A stretch of DNA of 64,000 nucleotides from the NCBI RefSeq assembly GCF_004769525.1, contig NZ_RQFT01000010.1:186001-250000 (forward strand), in the 5' to 3' direction. Below, piece by piece: positions 17,715-27,022 of the stretch. The notes under the pieces were generated by a model. The model did no database searches and had not been told where the DNA came from. It was given only the letters and a program-made list of their open reading frames with translations. The position numbers were made by a program, and so were the translations under genes. Source of the DNA: Leptospira bouyouniensis (GTDB taxonomy: Bacteria; Spirochaetota; Leptospiria; Leptospirales; Leptospiraceae). Position 1 is the first letter of the stretch; every line of letters begins with the position of its first letter.

Positions 17715-18145
17715 TGTCAAACCCATCGAAACATACGGACTATGGAAAAGTAGTCCGTATCCAAATTCCCTCCAACCCAAGCTTTGTTTCCCACACTCGT
17801 AACTATTTTTTTAATTTATGTTTAGAACATGGATTCTCACTTTATGATTCCATGGACTTAAAATTGGTGATTGGGGAAGCGATCACCAATATCATCAGAC
17901 ATGCATATTCTGGTCGCACAAACAAACCAATTTTTATCGAAATCCAATTTGATAAGGACCGAGTGGAAATCAAACTCCGTGATTACGGTTTAAAAGTGGA
18001 ACCAAAGGATTTACGAAGTTTTGATGTCAGTGATTATCGAGAACACGGCATAGGTCTTTTTATGATCCGAGAACTCACTGATTATTATTTTTTAGACCAA
18101 TCCTTCGAGATTGGAAACCAGATGGTCCTCATCAAAAGAAAGTAA
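17714..18145 (+). CDS. RsbW/SpoIIAB-like serine kinase (anti-sigma factor type)
   Basis: A 143-residue GHKL ATPase. The N-box [15 protein letters not shown] (~residues 55-69), the G1 region [12 protein letters not shown] and the G2 region [15 protein letters not shown] identify a stand-alone HATPase_c domain of the RsbW family. These proteins either bind a sigma factor or phosphorylate a STAS-domain antagonist. The ATG overlaps the xerD stop (TAATG). No sigma factor or STAS gene is adjacent; a STAS protein is encoded at 44941-45276, which could be a partner, but this is only a guess. Its position between an Xer recombinase and HslVU is unusual. Confidence 0.88.
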   Translation: MSNPSKHTDYGKVVRIQIPSNPSFVSHTRNYFFNLCLEHGFSLYDSMDLKLVIGEAITNIIRHAYSGRTNKPIFIEIQFDKDRVEIKLRDYGLKVEPKDLRSFDVSDYREHGIGLFMIRELTDYYFLDQSFEIGNQMVLIKRK

Positions 18146-18191
18146 ATTCCATTTTTCTCGACAAAGGTTTCCCATCTGGAAATTTATCCTT

Positions 18192-18725
18192 ATGGAAACA
18201 ATTCACGCAACCACTATCCTTTCTGTACGTAAAAACGGAAAAATCGCAGTCGGAGGGGATGGCCAAGTTTCGATGGGAAATACCGTCATGAAACATACTG
18301 CCAAAAAAGTACGCCGCCTTTACAATGGTAAGGTGATTGCAGGTTTTGCGGGAAGTGCAGCAGATGCCTTCACCCTTTTTGAACTCTTTGAAAAAAAATT
18401 AATCGAACATGGTGGGTCAGTTTCTCGCGCAGCTGTAGAGCTTGCTCGTGAATGGAGGATGGATCGGATGTTAAGAAGGCTTGAGGCACTACTGATTGTT
18501 TGTGATGCCAATGAATCCTTTCTCATTTCAGGAACGGGAGATGTGATCTCTCCCGATGATGGAGTGCTTGCGATTGGCTCAGGCGGAAATTTTGCTCTCA
18601 GTGCCGCAAGAGCACTTGTTGAAAATACTGATTTAGAACCAAAAGAAATCATTACAAAAGCAATGAAAATTACTGCTGAGATCTGTATTTATACAAACCA
18701 TAATTTGGTGATCGAGGAATTATAA
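18192..18725 (+). CDS. hslV: ATP-dependent protease subunit HslV
   Basis: A 177-residue N-terminal-nucleophile protease that forms the double-hexamer core of HslVU. I start at ATG 18192; the longer frame to 18111 overlaps the previous gene and adds non-family sequence. After METIHA comes [19 protein letters not shown], where Thr7 is the expected processed catalytic threonine. [14 protein letters not shown] and [14 protein letters not shown], with the C-terminal ICIYTNHN, are family marks. The stop is one base before hslU, so the two are co-translated. It degrades misfolded and regulatory proteins after unfolding by HslU. Confidence 0.96.
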   Translation: METIHATTILSVRKNGKIAVGGDGQVSMGNTVMKHTAKKVRRLYNGKVIAGFAGSAADAFTLFELFEKKLIEHGGSVSRAAVELAREWRMDRMLRRLEALLIVCDANESFLISGTGDVISPDDGVLAIGSGGNFALSAARALVENTDLEPKEIITKAMKITAEICIYTNHNLVIEEL

Positions 18726-18726
18726 T

Positions 18727-20145
18727 ATGACTATCAAAACTATTTTAGCGGAAGTGGCAAGTGTAGGGAATGGAACAGAAGAACTTACACCACGTCAAAT
18801 TGTAGAAAGGTTGGACGAACATATCATAGGGCAAACCAAAGCAAAACGTGCTGTCGCAGTTGCCCTTCGTAACCGTTCGAGGCGAAGGAAACTCGACGAT
18901 TCTTTAAAAGAAGAAATTTACCCCAAAAACATCATCATGATTGGACCCACAGGTGTTGGGAAAACGGAAATTGCTCGTCGTTTGTCAAAGTTATGTGGTG
19001 CACCTTTTATCAAAGTGGAAGCTACCAAATACACAGAAGTGGGTTATGTTGGTCGTGATGTCGAATCTATGGTACGTGATTTGGCAATGGGTGCTCTTAA
19101 TATGGTCAAATCGGAATTTAGAGACCGAGTGAGAGACAAAGCAGAAGAGCGAGCAGAAGAAATCATTCTCGATGCCATCCTTCCTCCGATCTTTCATAAA
19201 AAAGAAGAAGATTTAAATCCAGAGGAAAAAGAAAGATTTCAAAGTTATAAAGAATCTAGGGAAAAATTTAGAGATAAGTTAAGAAAAGGGATTTTAAACG
19301 AACAAGAAATTGAAATTGATATCCCAAAACCTTCGACCCAAACGGGAATGCCCATGTTGCAAGTGTTTGGTGCTGGTAATATGGAAGAAATGGATAACCA
19401 AATCCAAAACCTTCTTGGGGATCTTATGCCAAAAAAATCAGGTAAACGAAAGGTAAAAGTTTCTGATGCACAAAAGATTTTACTCGAATCAGAAGCGGAA
19501 AAACTCATCGATTCAGACAAAATCCAATCGGAAGCAGTGCGCCGAGTGGAAGAGATGGGAATTATCTTTTTAGATGAAATCGACAAAATAGCAGGAAGAG
19601 AAGGAAGGCAAGGGGCAGATGTTTCCAGAGAAGGTGTACAACGAGATTTACTTCCGATCGTAGAGGGATCCACAGTAAATACAAAACTTGGTCCGATCAA
19701 AACCGATCATATTCTTTTCATTGCAGCTGGTGCCTTTCATATGACAAAACCTTCTGATTTAATTCCGGAATTACAGGGTAGGTTTCCCATCCGTGTAGAA
19801 TTGGAAACACTTACGGAACAGGATTTTATCAAAATTTTAACCACTCCAAAATCGTCTCTCACCAAACAATACGAAGCCTTACTGGCAACGGAAGGTGTGA
19901 AGATTGAATACACAGAAGATGGGATTGCTGAAATTGCAAAACTTGCCTTCCAAATGAACGAAAAAAATGAAAACATTGGAGCACGAAGGCTCAATACCAT
20001 TATGGAAAAATTATTGGAGGACACAAGTTTTGATGCTCCAGACCTGCCGGATGATAAAAAACATGTGGTGATTAACGAGACTTATGTTTCCAGCCAATTG
20101 AAAGGCATCATCGAAGACAAAGACCTAAGTAGATTCATTCTCTAA
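18727..20145 (+). CDS. hslU: HslU ATPase of the HslVU protease
   Basis: A 472-residue AAA+ unfoldase that feeds substrates to HslV. Seen: N-terminal [17 protein letters not shown], Walker [15 protein letters not shown] (~residue 72), the pore-loop region [19 protein letters not shown], an inserted helical I domain (~residues 110-250), Walker [14 protein letters not shown], the sensor region [11 protein letters not shown] and the C-terminal [16 protein letters not shown]. It ends LSRFIL, the tail that docks into HslV. The length is typical. Its 3' end overlaps the convergent pabBC gene by 11 bases. It is the last gene of the xerD operon. Confidence 0.97.
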   Translation: MTIKTILAEVASVGNGTEELTPRQIVERLDEHIIGQTKAKRAVAVALRNRSRRRKLDDSLKEEIYPKNIIMIGPTGVGKTEIARRLSKLCGAPFIKVEATKYTEVGYVGRDVESMVRDLAMGALNMVKSEFRDRVRDKAEERAEEIILDAILPPIFHKKEEDLNPEEKERFQSYKESREKFRDKLRKGILNEQEIEIDIPKPSTQTGMPMLQVFGAGNMEEMDNQIQNLLGDLMPKKSGKRKVKVSDAQKILLESEAEKLIDSDKIQSEAVRRVEEMGIIFLDEIDKIAGREGRQGADVSREGVQRDLLPIVEGSTVNTKLGPIKTDHILFIAAGAFHMTKPSDLIPELQGRFPIRVELETLTEQDFIKILTTPKSSLTKQYEALLATEGVKIEYTEDGIAEIAKLAFQMNEKNENIGARRLNTIMEKLLEDTSFDAPDLPDDKKHVVINETYVSSQLKGIIEDKDLSRFIL

Positions 20146-22000
20146 CAAGGATTACACGTTCAAATCCTCGAACAGAATTGGCAGTAAGGATGGCCGAGGC
20201 ATGGACCAGGTCATCCTTTGTTGTTACTTTTTCTTTGACCCAAAGTTTTTTAAGTAAATACTCTCGAAAAACTCCCGGAAGACCTCCCGTATCTAAACTC
20301 GGAGTGTACCAGGTTCCATTTTGATTATAAAACAAATTGCGAATGCATGTCTCAAGAACGTTTCCATCAGTATCAAAAAGGATACAATCATCGACTTTCA
20401 TTTCCTTACATACGAGCATAAGATTGTCGTATTCCTTTCGATTTGTTGTTTTGTGGTAGAAAAAAATATTTTTAGAATCGATTGCTTCTTTAGCAAAACA
20501 AAGTTTGATTGTGGGTCTTTTTGTACGTTTGGGTAAAACTGTGGATTCGAAATGGAATCCTCCTGTTTCATTGAGTAAAAGCCTGACTCTCGACTTCAAG
20601 GATATTTTCAATTCGAGTTCTTGAATGATCTCATCCAGTTTTTCTTTTGAAAATGAAAAACCGAAACGGATTGCTGTTCCTTCCATTCGTTTTGTATGGA
20701 ATTCTTTTAAAAATATTCTCCCTTTGCAGACAAGTAAGGTTTCTAAGATTTCAAACTTAGGGGGAATCGGATTGTTGAGTACTCTCAGTTTGGATAAACA
20801 TTCTGCATATTCTTCATTTGGTTTCGAAAGTACAGTCACTCCACTTCCAATTCCATACACGGCATTGTGATTATCTCCATTCGATTGGATTTCTAAAGTG
20901 CGGATCGTAACACTTGTTCGGATCAAAGGAACATCATTTTCTTCTTCTGAAGTGAAAAAAGCCCCCGTATAACAGCCTCGATTCATTCCTTCTAATGAAC
21001 TTATTAGCGAATATGACCTTTGTTTGGGTGCACCAATCACGGATCCCGATGGGAACAATGCAGAAAGCACTGTGTTCCAAGTAAATGGTTGGTTTAACTT
21101 TGCACGAACTTTTGAAACCATTTGCCAAACAGTACTAAGCCCTCGGATCGAAAAGAGTTCCTCAACTTCGACTGTTCCTTGTTTAGCGATCCGACCGAGA
21201 TCGTTTCTATACAAATCAGTAATCATCACATTTTCTGCTTTTTCTTTTTCGGAAGTTTGTAAGTAGTTAAAATTCTTTTGGTCTTCTTTCTTTGTATTTC
21301 CTCTTACAATTGTACCCTTCATTGGTTCCGTTTTGATTTCGTCACCTTTCACTTCGAAAAAAAGTTCTGGAGAAACAGAGATGATGGTTTTGGAATTTTC
21401 TCCCATCGGGTAATACACGGAATACTTGGTTTTTTGTTTTGTCTTTAAACTTTGGAATACTGAAAACAAATCTCCGATAAGTTCTAATTCTACTGGAAAA
21501 CATAAATTCAATTCATAACTTTCCCCTTGTACTAAAAACTCATTGCATTGTTTCCATTTTTCTATATACTTCGCTTCCGGCCATTTAGGATTGATTTTTG
21601 TGATGGAGTGATTCAAAAACTCGTTTGGATCTGGATTTTTGTATTGTAACTTCCTTTTTTTTTGGAAGAGGGTGATGTGGAGTAGGGGAGTTCCTTCCTT
21701 TAAGTTGGATTCAAATAAATCCAATCCTTCAATGAAATGATAACCTAACTCATAATAGAGGATACCACAAGGATAGAGTCCTTTTTTTCGTTCTTCATCG
21801 AGCCTGTCAAATAGGTATGAAATTTGTTCTTTAAGGTTCTGATTTTTTTTATAGATCAGCTCGATGGTTTCTTTTGCATCATAATAATGATCCGAAATGG
21901 TGAAACCTGGATGAGTGAGTGTATCTTCGAAGAGAAGGCCACCCAGATTTCGGTAGCTCTCTTCAAAGGATGAATACGGTATCAATTCGATAAGAATCAA
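20135..22000 (-). CDS. pabB: Aminodeoxychorismate synthase I fused to aminodeoxychorismate lyase (PabB-PabC)
   Basis: A 621-residue fusion making 4-aminobenzoate for folate. The first ~420 residues are the chorismate-binding PabB domain, with [10 protein letters not shown] (Lys in the PIKGT-type site, typical of PabB and not of TrpE), the conserved [15 protein letters not shown] and GCYTGAFF. The C-terminal ~200 residues are a class IV PLP domain like Pab[18 protein letters not shown], the lysine-bearing [16 protein letters not shown] and the end segment [11 protein letters not shown]. The fusion joins two successive steps; a PabA amidotransferase is not in this window. Its start overlaps the stop of the GHKL-like gene by four bases, so the two are coupled. 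Confidence 0.92.
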   Translation of the reverse strand: MILIELIPYSSFEESYRNLGGLLFEDTLTHPGFTISDHYYDAKETIELIYKKNQNLKEQISYLFDRLDEERKKGLYPCGILYYELGYHFIEGLDLFESNLKEGTPLLHITLFQKKRKLQYKNPDPNEFLNHSITKINPKWPEAKYIEKWKQCNEFLVQGESYELNLCFPVELELIGDLFSVFQSLKTKQKTKYSVYYPMGENSKTIISVSPELFFEVKGDEIKTEPMKGTIVRGNTKKEDQKNFNYLQTSEKEKAENVMITDLYRNDLGRIAKQGTVEVEELFSIRGLSTVWQMVSKVRAKLNQPFTWNTVLSALFPSGSVIGAPKQRSYSLISSLEGMNRGCYTGAFFTSEEENDVPLIRTSVTIRTLEIQSNGDNHNAVYGIGSGVTVLSKPNEEYAECLSKLRVLNNPIPPKFEILETLLVCKGRIFLKEFHTKRMEGTAIRFGFSFSKEKLDEIIQELELKISLKSRVRLLLNETGGFHFESTVLPKRTKRPTIKLCFAKEAIDSKNIFFYHKTTNRKEYDNLMLVCKEMKVDDCILFDTDGNVLETCIRNLFYNQNGTWYTPSLDTGGLPGVFREYLLKKLWVKEKVTTKDDLVHASAILTANSVRGFERVILVRE

Positions 22001-22833
22001 AACTCCAATTTTTGTAGGGCATCGAGAGGGTAGTTCAAATACACAGTAGTTGTTTTTTTACTGGTTTGGATGTCAAAACACTCTAATGGATCAAGACCTA
22101 AATTATAAAACCCTTCATCGATCATCGCAATACCAAATCCTGCACTTTCCTTTTCATCCAAAAAGTCTGGTCGAAAAAATTCAGCGCTGTTCCCTTGTTT
22201 GGCAAGTTCGGCATGGCGTTCTCTACTTTTACGAATCCGGTTTAAATCCATTCCCATAATAGGAGAATCGTTTCGAATCCGAATGTAAACAGAAGTAGGG
22301 CGAATTTCGATTTTCATTGAAATTTTTAAATCATACTTTTTCACTTTTTCCCTAACGATCGTTAGGAAGTCTTTTTCATCTTCTGAAAGATTATGTTTTT
22401 TTGTTCGTTTTTTATCAGATAAAGTGAGGATTTTTTGAACCACCTTTTTGATTTTATCGGGCACAATGTAACGTTGCATCGCATCCCGGAGTGGTTCTGT
22501 TTCAAGGATGATATCCAATAACTCTTCTGCTTCTTCTTCTGGCGTTTGGCCTTGGGCTTTGAGTTTGTTTAGGAGTTCATCTTGGAAAATGACAAATCGA
22601 GTGTTGGCTTTGACTGCATTGAGTAATGCTTCCATAAGACCGCTGAAGAGATGGAAGGAAGTGAGAGGGTTTGCACCAACTCGATTTAAGATTCCTTGTA
22701 CCACTTCGTTTACGATGTCGCGTGTTGATTTTGTTAGACCTTTTAGTTCAAAATGGAAATAATCCTTTTGGATGAGGTGGTCTAAGTTTTGAAGGATTTC
22801 TGTGCCTTTGTATTTGATTTTCTCGTTTGCCAT
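21997..22833 (-). CDS. GHKL-like ATPase-fold protein of unknown role
   Basis: A 278-residue soluble protein. Three blocks recall the Bergerat (HATPase) fold: an N-box-like [17 protein letters not shown] (~residues 64-80), a G1-like [14 protein letters not shown] (~190) and a G2-like [19 protein letters not shown] (~235-253). An inserted helical segment with [13 protein letters not shown] and a basic KKVVQKIL stretch separates the first two. Spirochaete kinase-like ATPases of this kind may act as anti-sigma or switch proteins; no His-kinase dimerisation domain is present. It is translationally coupled to pabBC and divergent from the lipoyl gene. Function unknown; the ATP-binding fold is an inference from motif spacing. 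Confidence 0.7.
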   Translation of the reverse strand: MANEKIKYKGTEILQNLDHLIQKDYFHFELKGLTKSTRDIVNEVVQGILNRVGANPLTSFHLFSGLMEALLNAVKANTRFVIFQDELLNKLKAQGQTPEEEAEELLDIILETEPLRDAMQRYIVPDKIKKVVQKILTLSDKKRTKKHNLSEDEKDFLTIVREKVKKYDLKISMKIEIRPTSVYIRIRNDSPIMGMDLNRIRKSRERHAELAKQGNSAEFFRPDFLDEKESAGFGIAMIDEGFYNLGLDPLECFDIQTSKKTTTVYLNYPLDALQKLEF

Positions 22834-22866
22834 TGAGGTTCGCTAAACTTTTATGTTAAAAAAACG

Positions 22867-22896
22867 GGAAAACAAGGTTTTGTAAACCAGTTTTCC
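22867..22896. repeat. Nested inverted repeat between divergent genes
   Basis: GGAAAAC (22867-22873) pairs with GTTTTCC (22890-22896), and an inner GGTTT (22876-22880) pairs with AAACC (22884-22888) around a TGT loop. It lies between the start of the minus-strand GHKL-like gene and the lipoyl-domain gene. It could be a leader hairpin of the latter or an operator. Confidence 0.5.
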
Positions 22897-22922
22897 GACC
22901 AAGTGAGCAGGTTTGTTTGTTT

Positions 22923-23165
22923 ATGAAAGAATTCCTTCTAAAAACTCCTGATTTAGGTGATACTGAAAAAATCGAACTCGTACGTTGGCTTTGCAAAGAA
23001 GGCCAAGTCGTCAAAGAAGGGGATGAAGTGATCGAACTTGTCACTGATAAAGCTGCATTTCCAGTCGAATCTCCCTATAGTGGCACCTTAAAAAAAATCC
23101 TAAAAGAACAAGGATCGGTAGTGAAAAAAGGAGATATCCTCGGAATCATGGATATTAACGAATGA
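22923..23165 (+). CDS. Stand-alone lipoyl/biotinyl-attachment domain protein
   Basis: An 80-residue protein consisting of one lipoyl domain. I prefer ATG 22923 to the TTG at 22917. It starts KEFLLKTPDLGDTEKIELV and has the modification hairpin ELVTDKAAFPVES, in which the Lys of TDKA is the expected lipoylation site. The C-terminal half is the symmetric strand repeat (GTLKKILKEQGSVVKKGD). Such a domain is normally the N-terminus of E2 acyltransferases or a carrier like GcvH, but here it has no partner domain and the neighbours are a phosphoesterase and an Fe-S carrier. It could carry acyl or aminomethyl groups or serve in lipoate trafficking; the role is unknown. Its end overlaps the next start (ATGA). 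Confidence 0.9.
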   Translation: MKEFLLKTPDLGDTEKIELVRWLCKEGQVVKEGDEVIELVTDKAAFPVESPYSGTLKKILKEQGSVVKKGDILGIMDINE

Positions 23166-24025
23166 AAATCCTTCATATCTCCGATTTACATTTCCCGAAG
23201 AAACTTTCCTTGTTTTCACTTCGAGGAAAAGCCATTATCGGATACCTCAATTACCATGTGAGGAGAAAGTCAAAACACCCAGTGATGCTTATTGCCGCTA
23301 TGGTGGACACTATCAAAAATTTAGAATATGATGCATTAGTGATTTCTGGTGACCTAACAAACGTTTCACACCCTAGTGAATTCCAAAGCGCAAAAGATAT
23401 CTTAAAACCAATCCTTACGGACAAAACGTTCCTGATTCCAGGGAATCATGACCGTTACCAGAAACGTGCCATGGGACCAAATCCTTTGTTTGAAAAAACA
23501 TTCGAAGAATGGATGGGGGAATCAGTTCATCCAAATTTTTACCTGAGAACCAAACGCATTGCGGGTATACTTTTTGTTGGTTGGGATTCGAATCTTGCCA
23601 TCCCTAGGATCACCGCCAATGGGTATGTGGCAAAAGAAATTGTAGAAAAAACCGTTGGGATCTCAAAAGATCCTTATGTACTCGTTGGACACCACCCGTT
23701 ATGGAATCCTAACACGGAGGTGGAATCGGCATCGCACCGAATGTCTAACCGAAAAGAAGTGGTTCTTGGGTTACAAACCAATCCACCTGAATTGTACTTA
23801 CATGGGCATACTCATACCAATTGGGTGAAACTCCCTGGCAAAGAAACGCCCTTTACAATTGTCAATTCCGCATCGAGTACAAGGTTATCCGATTCCAAAC
23901 ATGAGTGTGGTTTCCATTTGATTGAACTAGGGAAACAATTTCACTACCGTCGATTTATTTATTCAGAAAACAAATTCACAGAGACAAATCCCATTCTTTA
24001 CGAAGAGACAGAGGGAGTCGTCTAA
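23162..24025 (+). CDS. Calcineurin-like metallophosphoesterase
   Basis: A 287-residue enzyme with a complete set of metal ligands: ISDLHF (Asp8, His10), [23 protein letters not shown] and LHGHTHTNW. The family hydrolyses phosphomonoesters or diesters with a di-metal centre; members include nucleotide, cyclic-nucleotide and lipid phosphodiesterases. Substrate cannot be told from sequence. There is no signal peptide, so it is cytosolic. It overlaps the lipoyl-domain gene by four bases and precedes the Mrp gene by ten, so all three are one operon. The pairing with a lipoyl carrier has no obvious metabolic explanation. Confidence 0.92.
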   Translation: MKILHISDLHFPKKLSLFSLRGKAIIGYLNYHVRRKSKHPVMLIAAMVDTIKNLEYDALVISGDLTNVSHPSEFQSAKDILKPILTDKTFLIPGNHDRYQKRAMGPNPLFEKTFEEWMGESVHPNFYLRTKRIAGILFVGWDSNLAIPRITANGYVAKEIVEKTVGISKDPYVLVGHHPLWNPNTEVESASHRMSNRKEVVLGLQTNPPELYLHGHTHTNWVKLPGKETPFTIVNSASSTRLSDSKHECGFHLIELGKQFHYRRFIYSENKFTETNPILYEETEGVV

Positions 24026-24035
24026 AGGACATACC

Positions 24036-25088
24036 ATGGCAAATGATAAAATTGATTTAACCTCCATCCAACGGCAACTCATGCAAGTGAAACACCCAGA
24101 ACTCAAAAAAGACATCGTAAGTCTCGGCATGGTTGCAAAAGTCACACCAACTGATGATGGCATCGAAATCCTCATCAAAACTCCGAATGCAGACCGCCGT
24201 TTGCAAATTGGTCTGGAAGCACAAACAAGACAGCTCATCTCCAAAATCGAAGGTGCTGGGAAAGTCAAAATCAAATTTGAAGTCGACCAAAACTTAAAAA
24301 TGGAAGATGGAAACCGTATCTTTGGTGTAAAAAAAGTCATCGCTGTTGGATCGGGGAAAGGGGGAGTGGGAAAATCAACTGTCACTGCAAACCTTGCGAG
24401 TACCCTTTCACGTAACGGAAAAAAGGTGGGGATCATGGATGCTGATATCTATGGACCATCTCTTGGAAAAATGTTTGGGATCAATGGACGAGTTGCATTA
24501 AAGTCCGAAGAAGATAAAATTTACCCAATTGAAAAACACGGAATCAAACTGATTTCCTTTTCATTTCTTGTCACAGAAGACCAACCAGTAGTTTGGCGTG
24601 GACCAATGCTTGGAAAGGCCATTGAACAGTTCTTATACGATGTGGTTTGGGGCGAACTCGATTATCTATTCATTGATTTACCACCAGGTACTGGGGATGT
24701 CCAATTATCGCTAGCCCAACTCATTGATCTTGATGGTGCTGTGATTGTTACGACGCCACAAGAAGTGGCAGTCCTTGATGCTGGCCGTGCTGCTGCGATG
24801 TTCAAACAAGTGAAAGTACCAATTCTTGGAATTGTTGAAAACATGTCTGGCTTTGCTTGTCCAAAATGTGGCCATGTGACAGATGTTTTCTCGAAAGGGG
24901 GAGGGGAGAAACTCTCTAAACAAGTAGGAGTACCTGAACTAGGGGCCGTTCCTCTCACACTTGATGTCATGAGTTCCGGAGAATCGGGCAAACCTGCCTT
25001 ACTTGACGCAAAAGACTCTCCTCTGCAACAGGCGTATTTTAAGATTGCAAAGAATTTAGAAGAACAAATTGCGAATTGGGAAGAGTAA
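24036..25088 (+). CDS. mrp: Mrp/ApbC-type Fe-S cluster carrier ATPase
   Basis: A 350-residue P-loop ATPase. Residues ~1-90 form a MIP18/DUF59-like domain ([17 protein letters not shown]). The ATPase domain opens with the deviant Walker [18 protein letters not shown] (~residue 105) and contains [33 protein letters not shown] and a CxxC pair in FACPKCGHV near residue 275, which holds a shared Fe-S cluster between monomers. It delivers Fe-S clusters to apo-proteins. It is the third gene of the lipoyl-phosphoesterase operon; lipoyl synthase needs Fe-S clusters, which may explain part of the grouping, but this is inference. Confidence 0.94.
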   Translation: MANDKIDLTSIQRQLMQVKHPELKKDIVSLGMVAKVTPTDDGIEILIKTPNADRRLQIGLEAQTRQLISKIEGAGKVKIKFEVDQNLKMEDGNRIFGVKKVIAVGSGKGGVGKSTVTANLASTLSRNGKKVGIMDADIYGPSLGKMFGINGRVALKSEEDKIYPIEKHGIKLISFSFLVTEDQPVVWRGPMLGKAIEQFLYDVVWGELDYLFIDLPPGTGDVQLSLAQLIDLDGAVIVTTPQEVAVLDAGRAAAMFKQVKVPILGIVENMSGFACPKCGHVTDVFSKGGGEKLSKQVGVPELGAVPLTLDVMSSGESGKPALLDAKDSPLQQAYFKIAKNLEEQIANWEE

Positions 25089-25135
25089 AAATCACTTGTG
25101 TCTTCCTACACATTTTAGAGTCTAAAGGTTACACT

Positions 25136-25828
25136 ATGAATTTTGAACGCGGTTCCAAACCAAATCCAACCGGGAATTTAATCGCATACTGCCATGTATT
25201 CGGAGAGAATCCGATTGCACCAGGTGGTAAAATCATAGCCTCCAATGTGGTGGTGAGTTTCTTAAAAATTGGAGATAATTACCCCGTGGTGACCTTTCCC
25301 CCCGTGGCACTACCTTCCAAAGAGGAACTCATGAAAATCCTCTCGGACAATATCCATTTGTATGATGTTGTCCAACTTCCTGATTTCCAGATGCCTGAAA
25401 ACAAAGAACAGGCGAACCAATACATCCAGGAACGAATGGAACAGTTCAATTCGATGGTGATGCGGTATGTGGAATTTTGTAAGGCTAAAGAAAAGAAAAC
25501 CCAAACCACAAATCTTGGTGACCAACTCGAACAAGTGAGTGAACCTTTAGAAACATTAGCAAACCTTTCTATTGAATTCCGTAACACTTCTGGGATCGCT
25601 AGAGAAGCGACGAGACTCAAAATGGAACGAATTGTGGACTACTTCCATAACAACCACCCAACACTTGATATTGATAACTTTAAAAAAGCGTTGTCTGTTC
25701 CTGGCAAAGTAGGGGATGAACTGGTTGGCCTTTATATTCAAAAATTCAATGCCATTCAAATCGAAAATTATGAAACGGCTTCTGATTTGCGAAAACGCAT
25801 ATTAGAAATTGAATCCACTGCCACTTAA
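25136..25828 (+). CDS. Unknown cytosolic protein with C-terminal UVR motif
   Basis: A 230-residue protein; I start at ATG 25136 because the longer frame begins at a TTG inside mrp. The N-terminal ~70 residues are beta-rich ([28 protein letters not shown]). The middle is helical and charged. The C-terminal [17 protein letters not shown] matches the UVR motif found in UvrB, UvrC and ClpC-associated McsA-type proteins, where it mediates protein-protein contacts. No catalytic motif is visible. It follows mrp by 47 bases and is probably co-transcribed with it. Function unknown. Confidence 0.75.
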   Translation: MNFERGSKPNPTGNLIAYCHVFGENPIAPGGKIIASNVVVSFLKIGDNYPVVTFPPVALPSKEELMKILSDNIHLYDVVQLPDFQMPENKEQANQYIQERMEQFNSMVMRYVEFCKAKEKKTQTTNLGDQLEQVSEPLETLANLSIEFRNTSGIAREATRLKMERIVDYFHNNHPTLDIDNFKKALSVPGKVGDELVGLYIQKFNAIQIENYETASDLRKRILEIESTAT

Positions 25829-25860
25829 ACGTTTTTAGTCGAATCAAAATCATTGCAAAA

Positions 25861-25879
25861 CCCTTCTTGTAAAGAAGGG
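25861..25879 (+). terminator. Weak hairpin after the UVR-motif gene
   Basis: CCCTTCTT (25861-25868) and AAGAAGGG (25872-25879) form an 8-bp stem with a 3-base loop, followed by AATTTTC. The short T run makes it a weak intrinsic terminator at best. Confidence 0.45.
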
Positions 25880-25944
25880 AATTTTCAAAGCTAAGCACTC
25901 TACGACCAATCTACATAACACGACACACGAAAGCTTAAACGAAC

Positions 25945-26331
25945 ATGGCGCTTACTTTCCCCGTCTCACCAGAAAAAAATGCCTCTCTCAAAAAACGGAT
26001 GGAGGTTGTTGGTATCCGCGAATCTGATCTTAAAGAACAATTTGTGAAGGCCAGTGGCAAAGGGGGGCAGAACGTGAATAAGGTGGCAACTGCCGTTGTC
26101 TTACTTCACATTCCTTCTGGGAAACAAGTGAAGTGTTCCATCTACCGTACCCAAGGACTGAATCGTTACAAAGCACGCGACTTACTTTGTTTGGAAATGG
26201 AGAGAGAATTGGAACCTTCAAAGTTCGAATCCTCTATTCAAAAACTTCGTAAGAAAAAACAAAACAAATACAATAAGGCTCTAAAAAAGAAATTGGAGAA
26301 AGAAAAATCAGAAGGGAACGATCCTATCTAA
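25945..26331 (+). CDS. Release-factor-like protein with GGQ motif (ribosome rescue type)
   Basis: A 128-residue protein carrying only the catalytic domain of class I release factors. The motif KASGKGGQNVNKVATAV (Gly40-Gly41-Gln42) is the peptidyl-tRNA hydrolysis site. No stop-codon recognition domain exists. The C-terminal ~35 residues are strongly basic (KLRKKKQNKYNKALKKKLEK), as in ArfB and the mitochondrial C12orf65 family, where the tail enters the empty mRNA channel of a stalled ribosome. The likely role is rescue of stalled ribosomes; which subfamily it belongs to cannot be settled by eye. It is preceded by ~115 non-coding bases and appears to be its own unit. Confidence 0.88.
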   Translation: MALTFPVSPEKNASLKKRMEVVGIRESDLKEQFVKASGKGGQNVNKVATAVVLLHIPSGKQVKCSIYRTQGLNRYKARDLLCLEMERELEPSKFESSIQKLRKKKQNKYNKALKKKLEKEKSEGNDPI

Positions 26332-27022
26332 ATCGAATCTTCATTGTTTTTTTTCAGATGGAATTTAGCCGATTGGTTATACTTTTTGATTTTTTGGCTT
26401 TTTTTATAACGATTCGATTCCTCCTAGTTTTTTCATTTTTATCCTTACTTTGTTTTCAATTTCCATCAGTTGTTTGTATTTTTTGAGAAGATTATTGGGT
26501 CTGGTCGTTGGAACGTCATTCAGTTGATGTGGACATTTCATGTTTTGATTTCACTTGTGATCTTAACTTTCGCCTATACTGATACTATTTTGATGTCCTT
26601 AAGAAACTTAATATTTGTTTGGTTATGGTTACAAACACTGTCATCCAAATTATTGTTTCCTTTTCCAAGTGTGTTTTTTTTAACATAACAAATATTTGTT
26701 GAACCATAGGTTTTTGCTTTCGCCAATGAACGAGGATTTTGTGAAAATATCTTTGGACCGATTCACTACAGTCACTAATTTTTCTTTTGATATAAAATCT
26801 TATTTTAATTTTTGAAAAATTCAGAGTTTAAAAAGTTTTATCCCTTCAATAATCAATTATAGTTTGTTAAATGGTGGAAAGGAAATACGATTTGAACGAT
26901 GATTTTCTATTTTTATCGAAAAAATATACTTGCTGAATGAGAAATTATCATCTAACAATACCAAAAACTAATTCTTTGTATGCGATTATTTTAATGGTAT
27001 GCAGTTACCTGATGGAGAAACA
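26332..27022. other. Gene-free AT-rich interval
   Basis: About 690 bases without a convincing gene. A possible 72-codon frame at 26470-26688 starts with TTG, has no visible ribosome-binding site and encodes a low-complexity hydrophobic sequence; I do not accept it. No tRNA, strong hairpin or repeat is evident. The last ~20 bases before 27023 carry GGAG for the SGNH hydrolase gene. The sequence is richer in A+T than its flanks, which may mark decayed DNA. Confidence 0.5.

Noticed and set aside
26470..26688. Possible 72-residue hydrophobic protein starting at TTG in the gene-free interval.
   Set aside because: No ribosome-binding site, low-complexity hydrophobic composition and no neighbour coupling; likely chance in AT-rich DNA.
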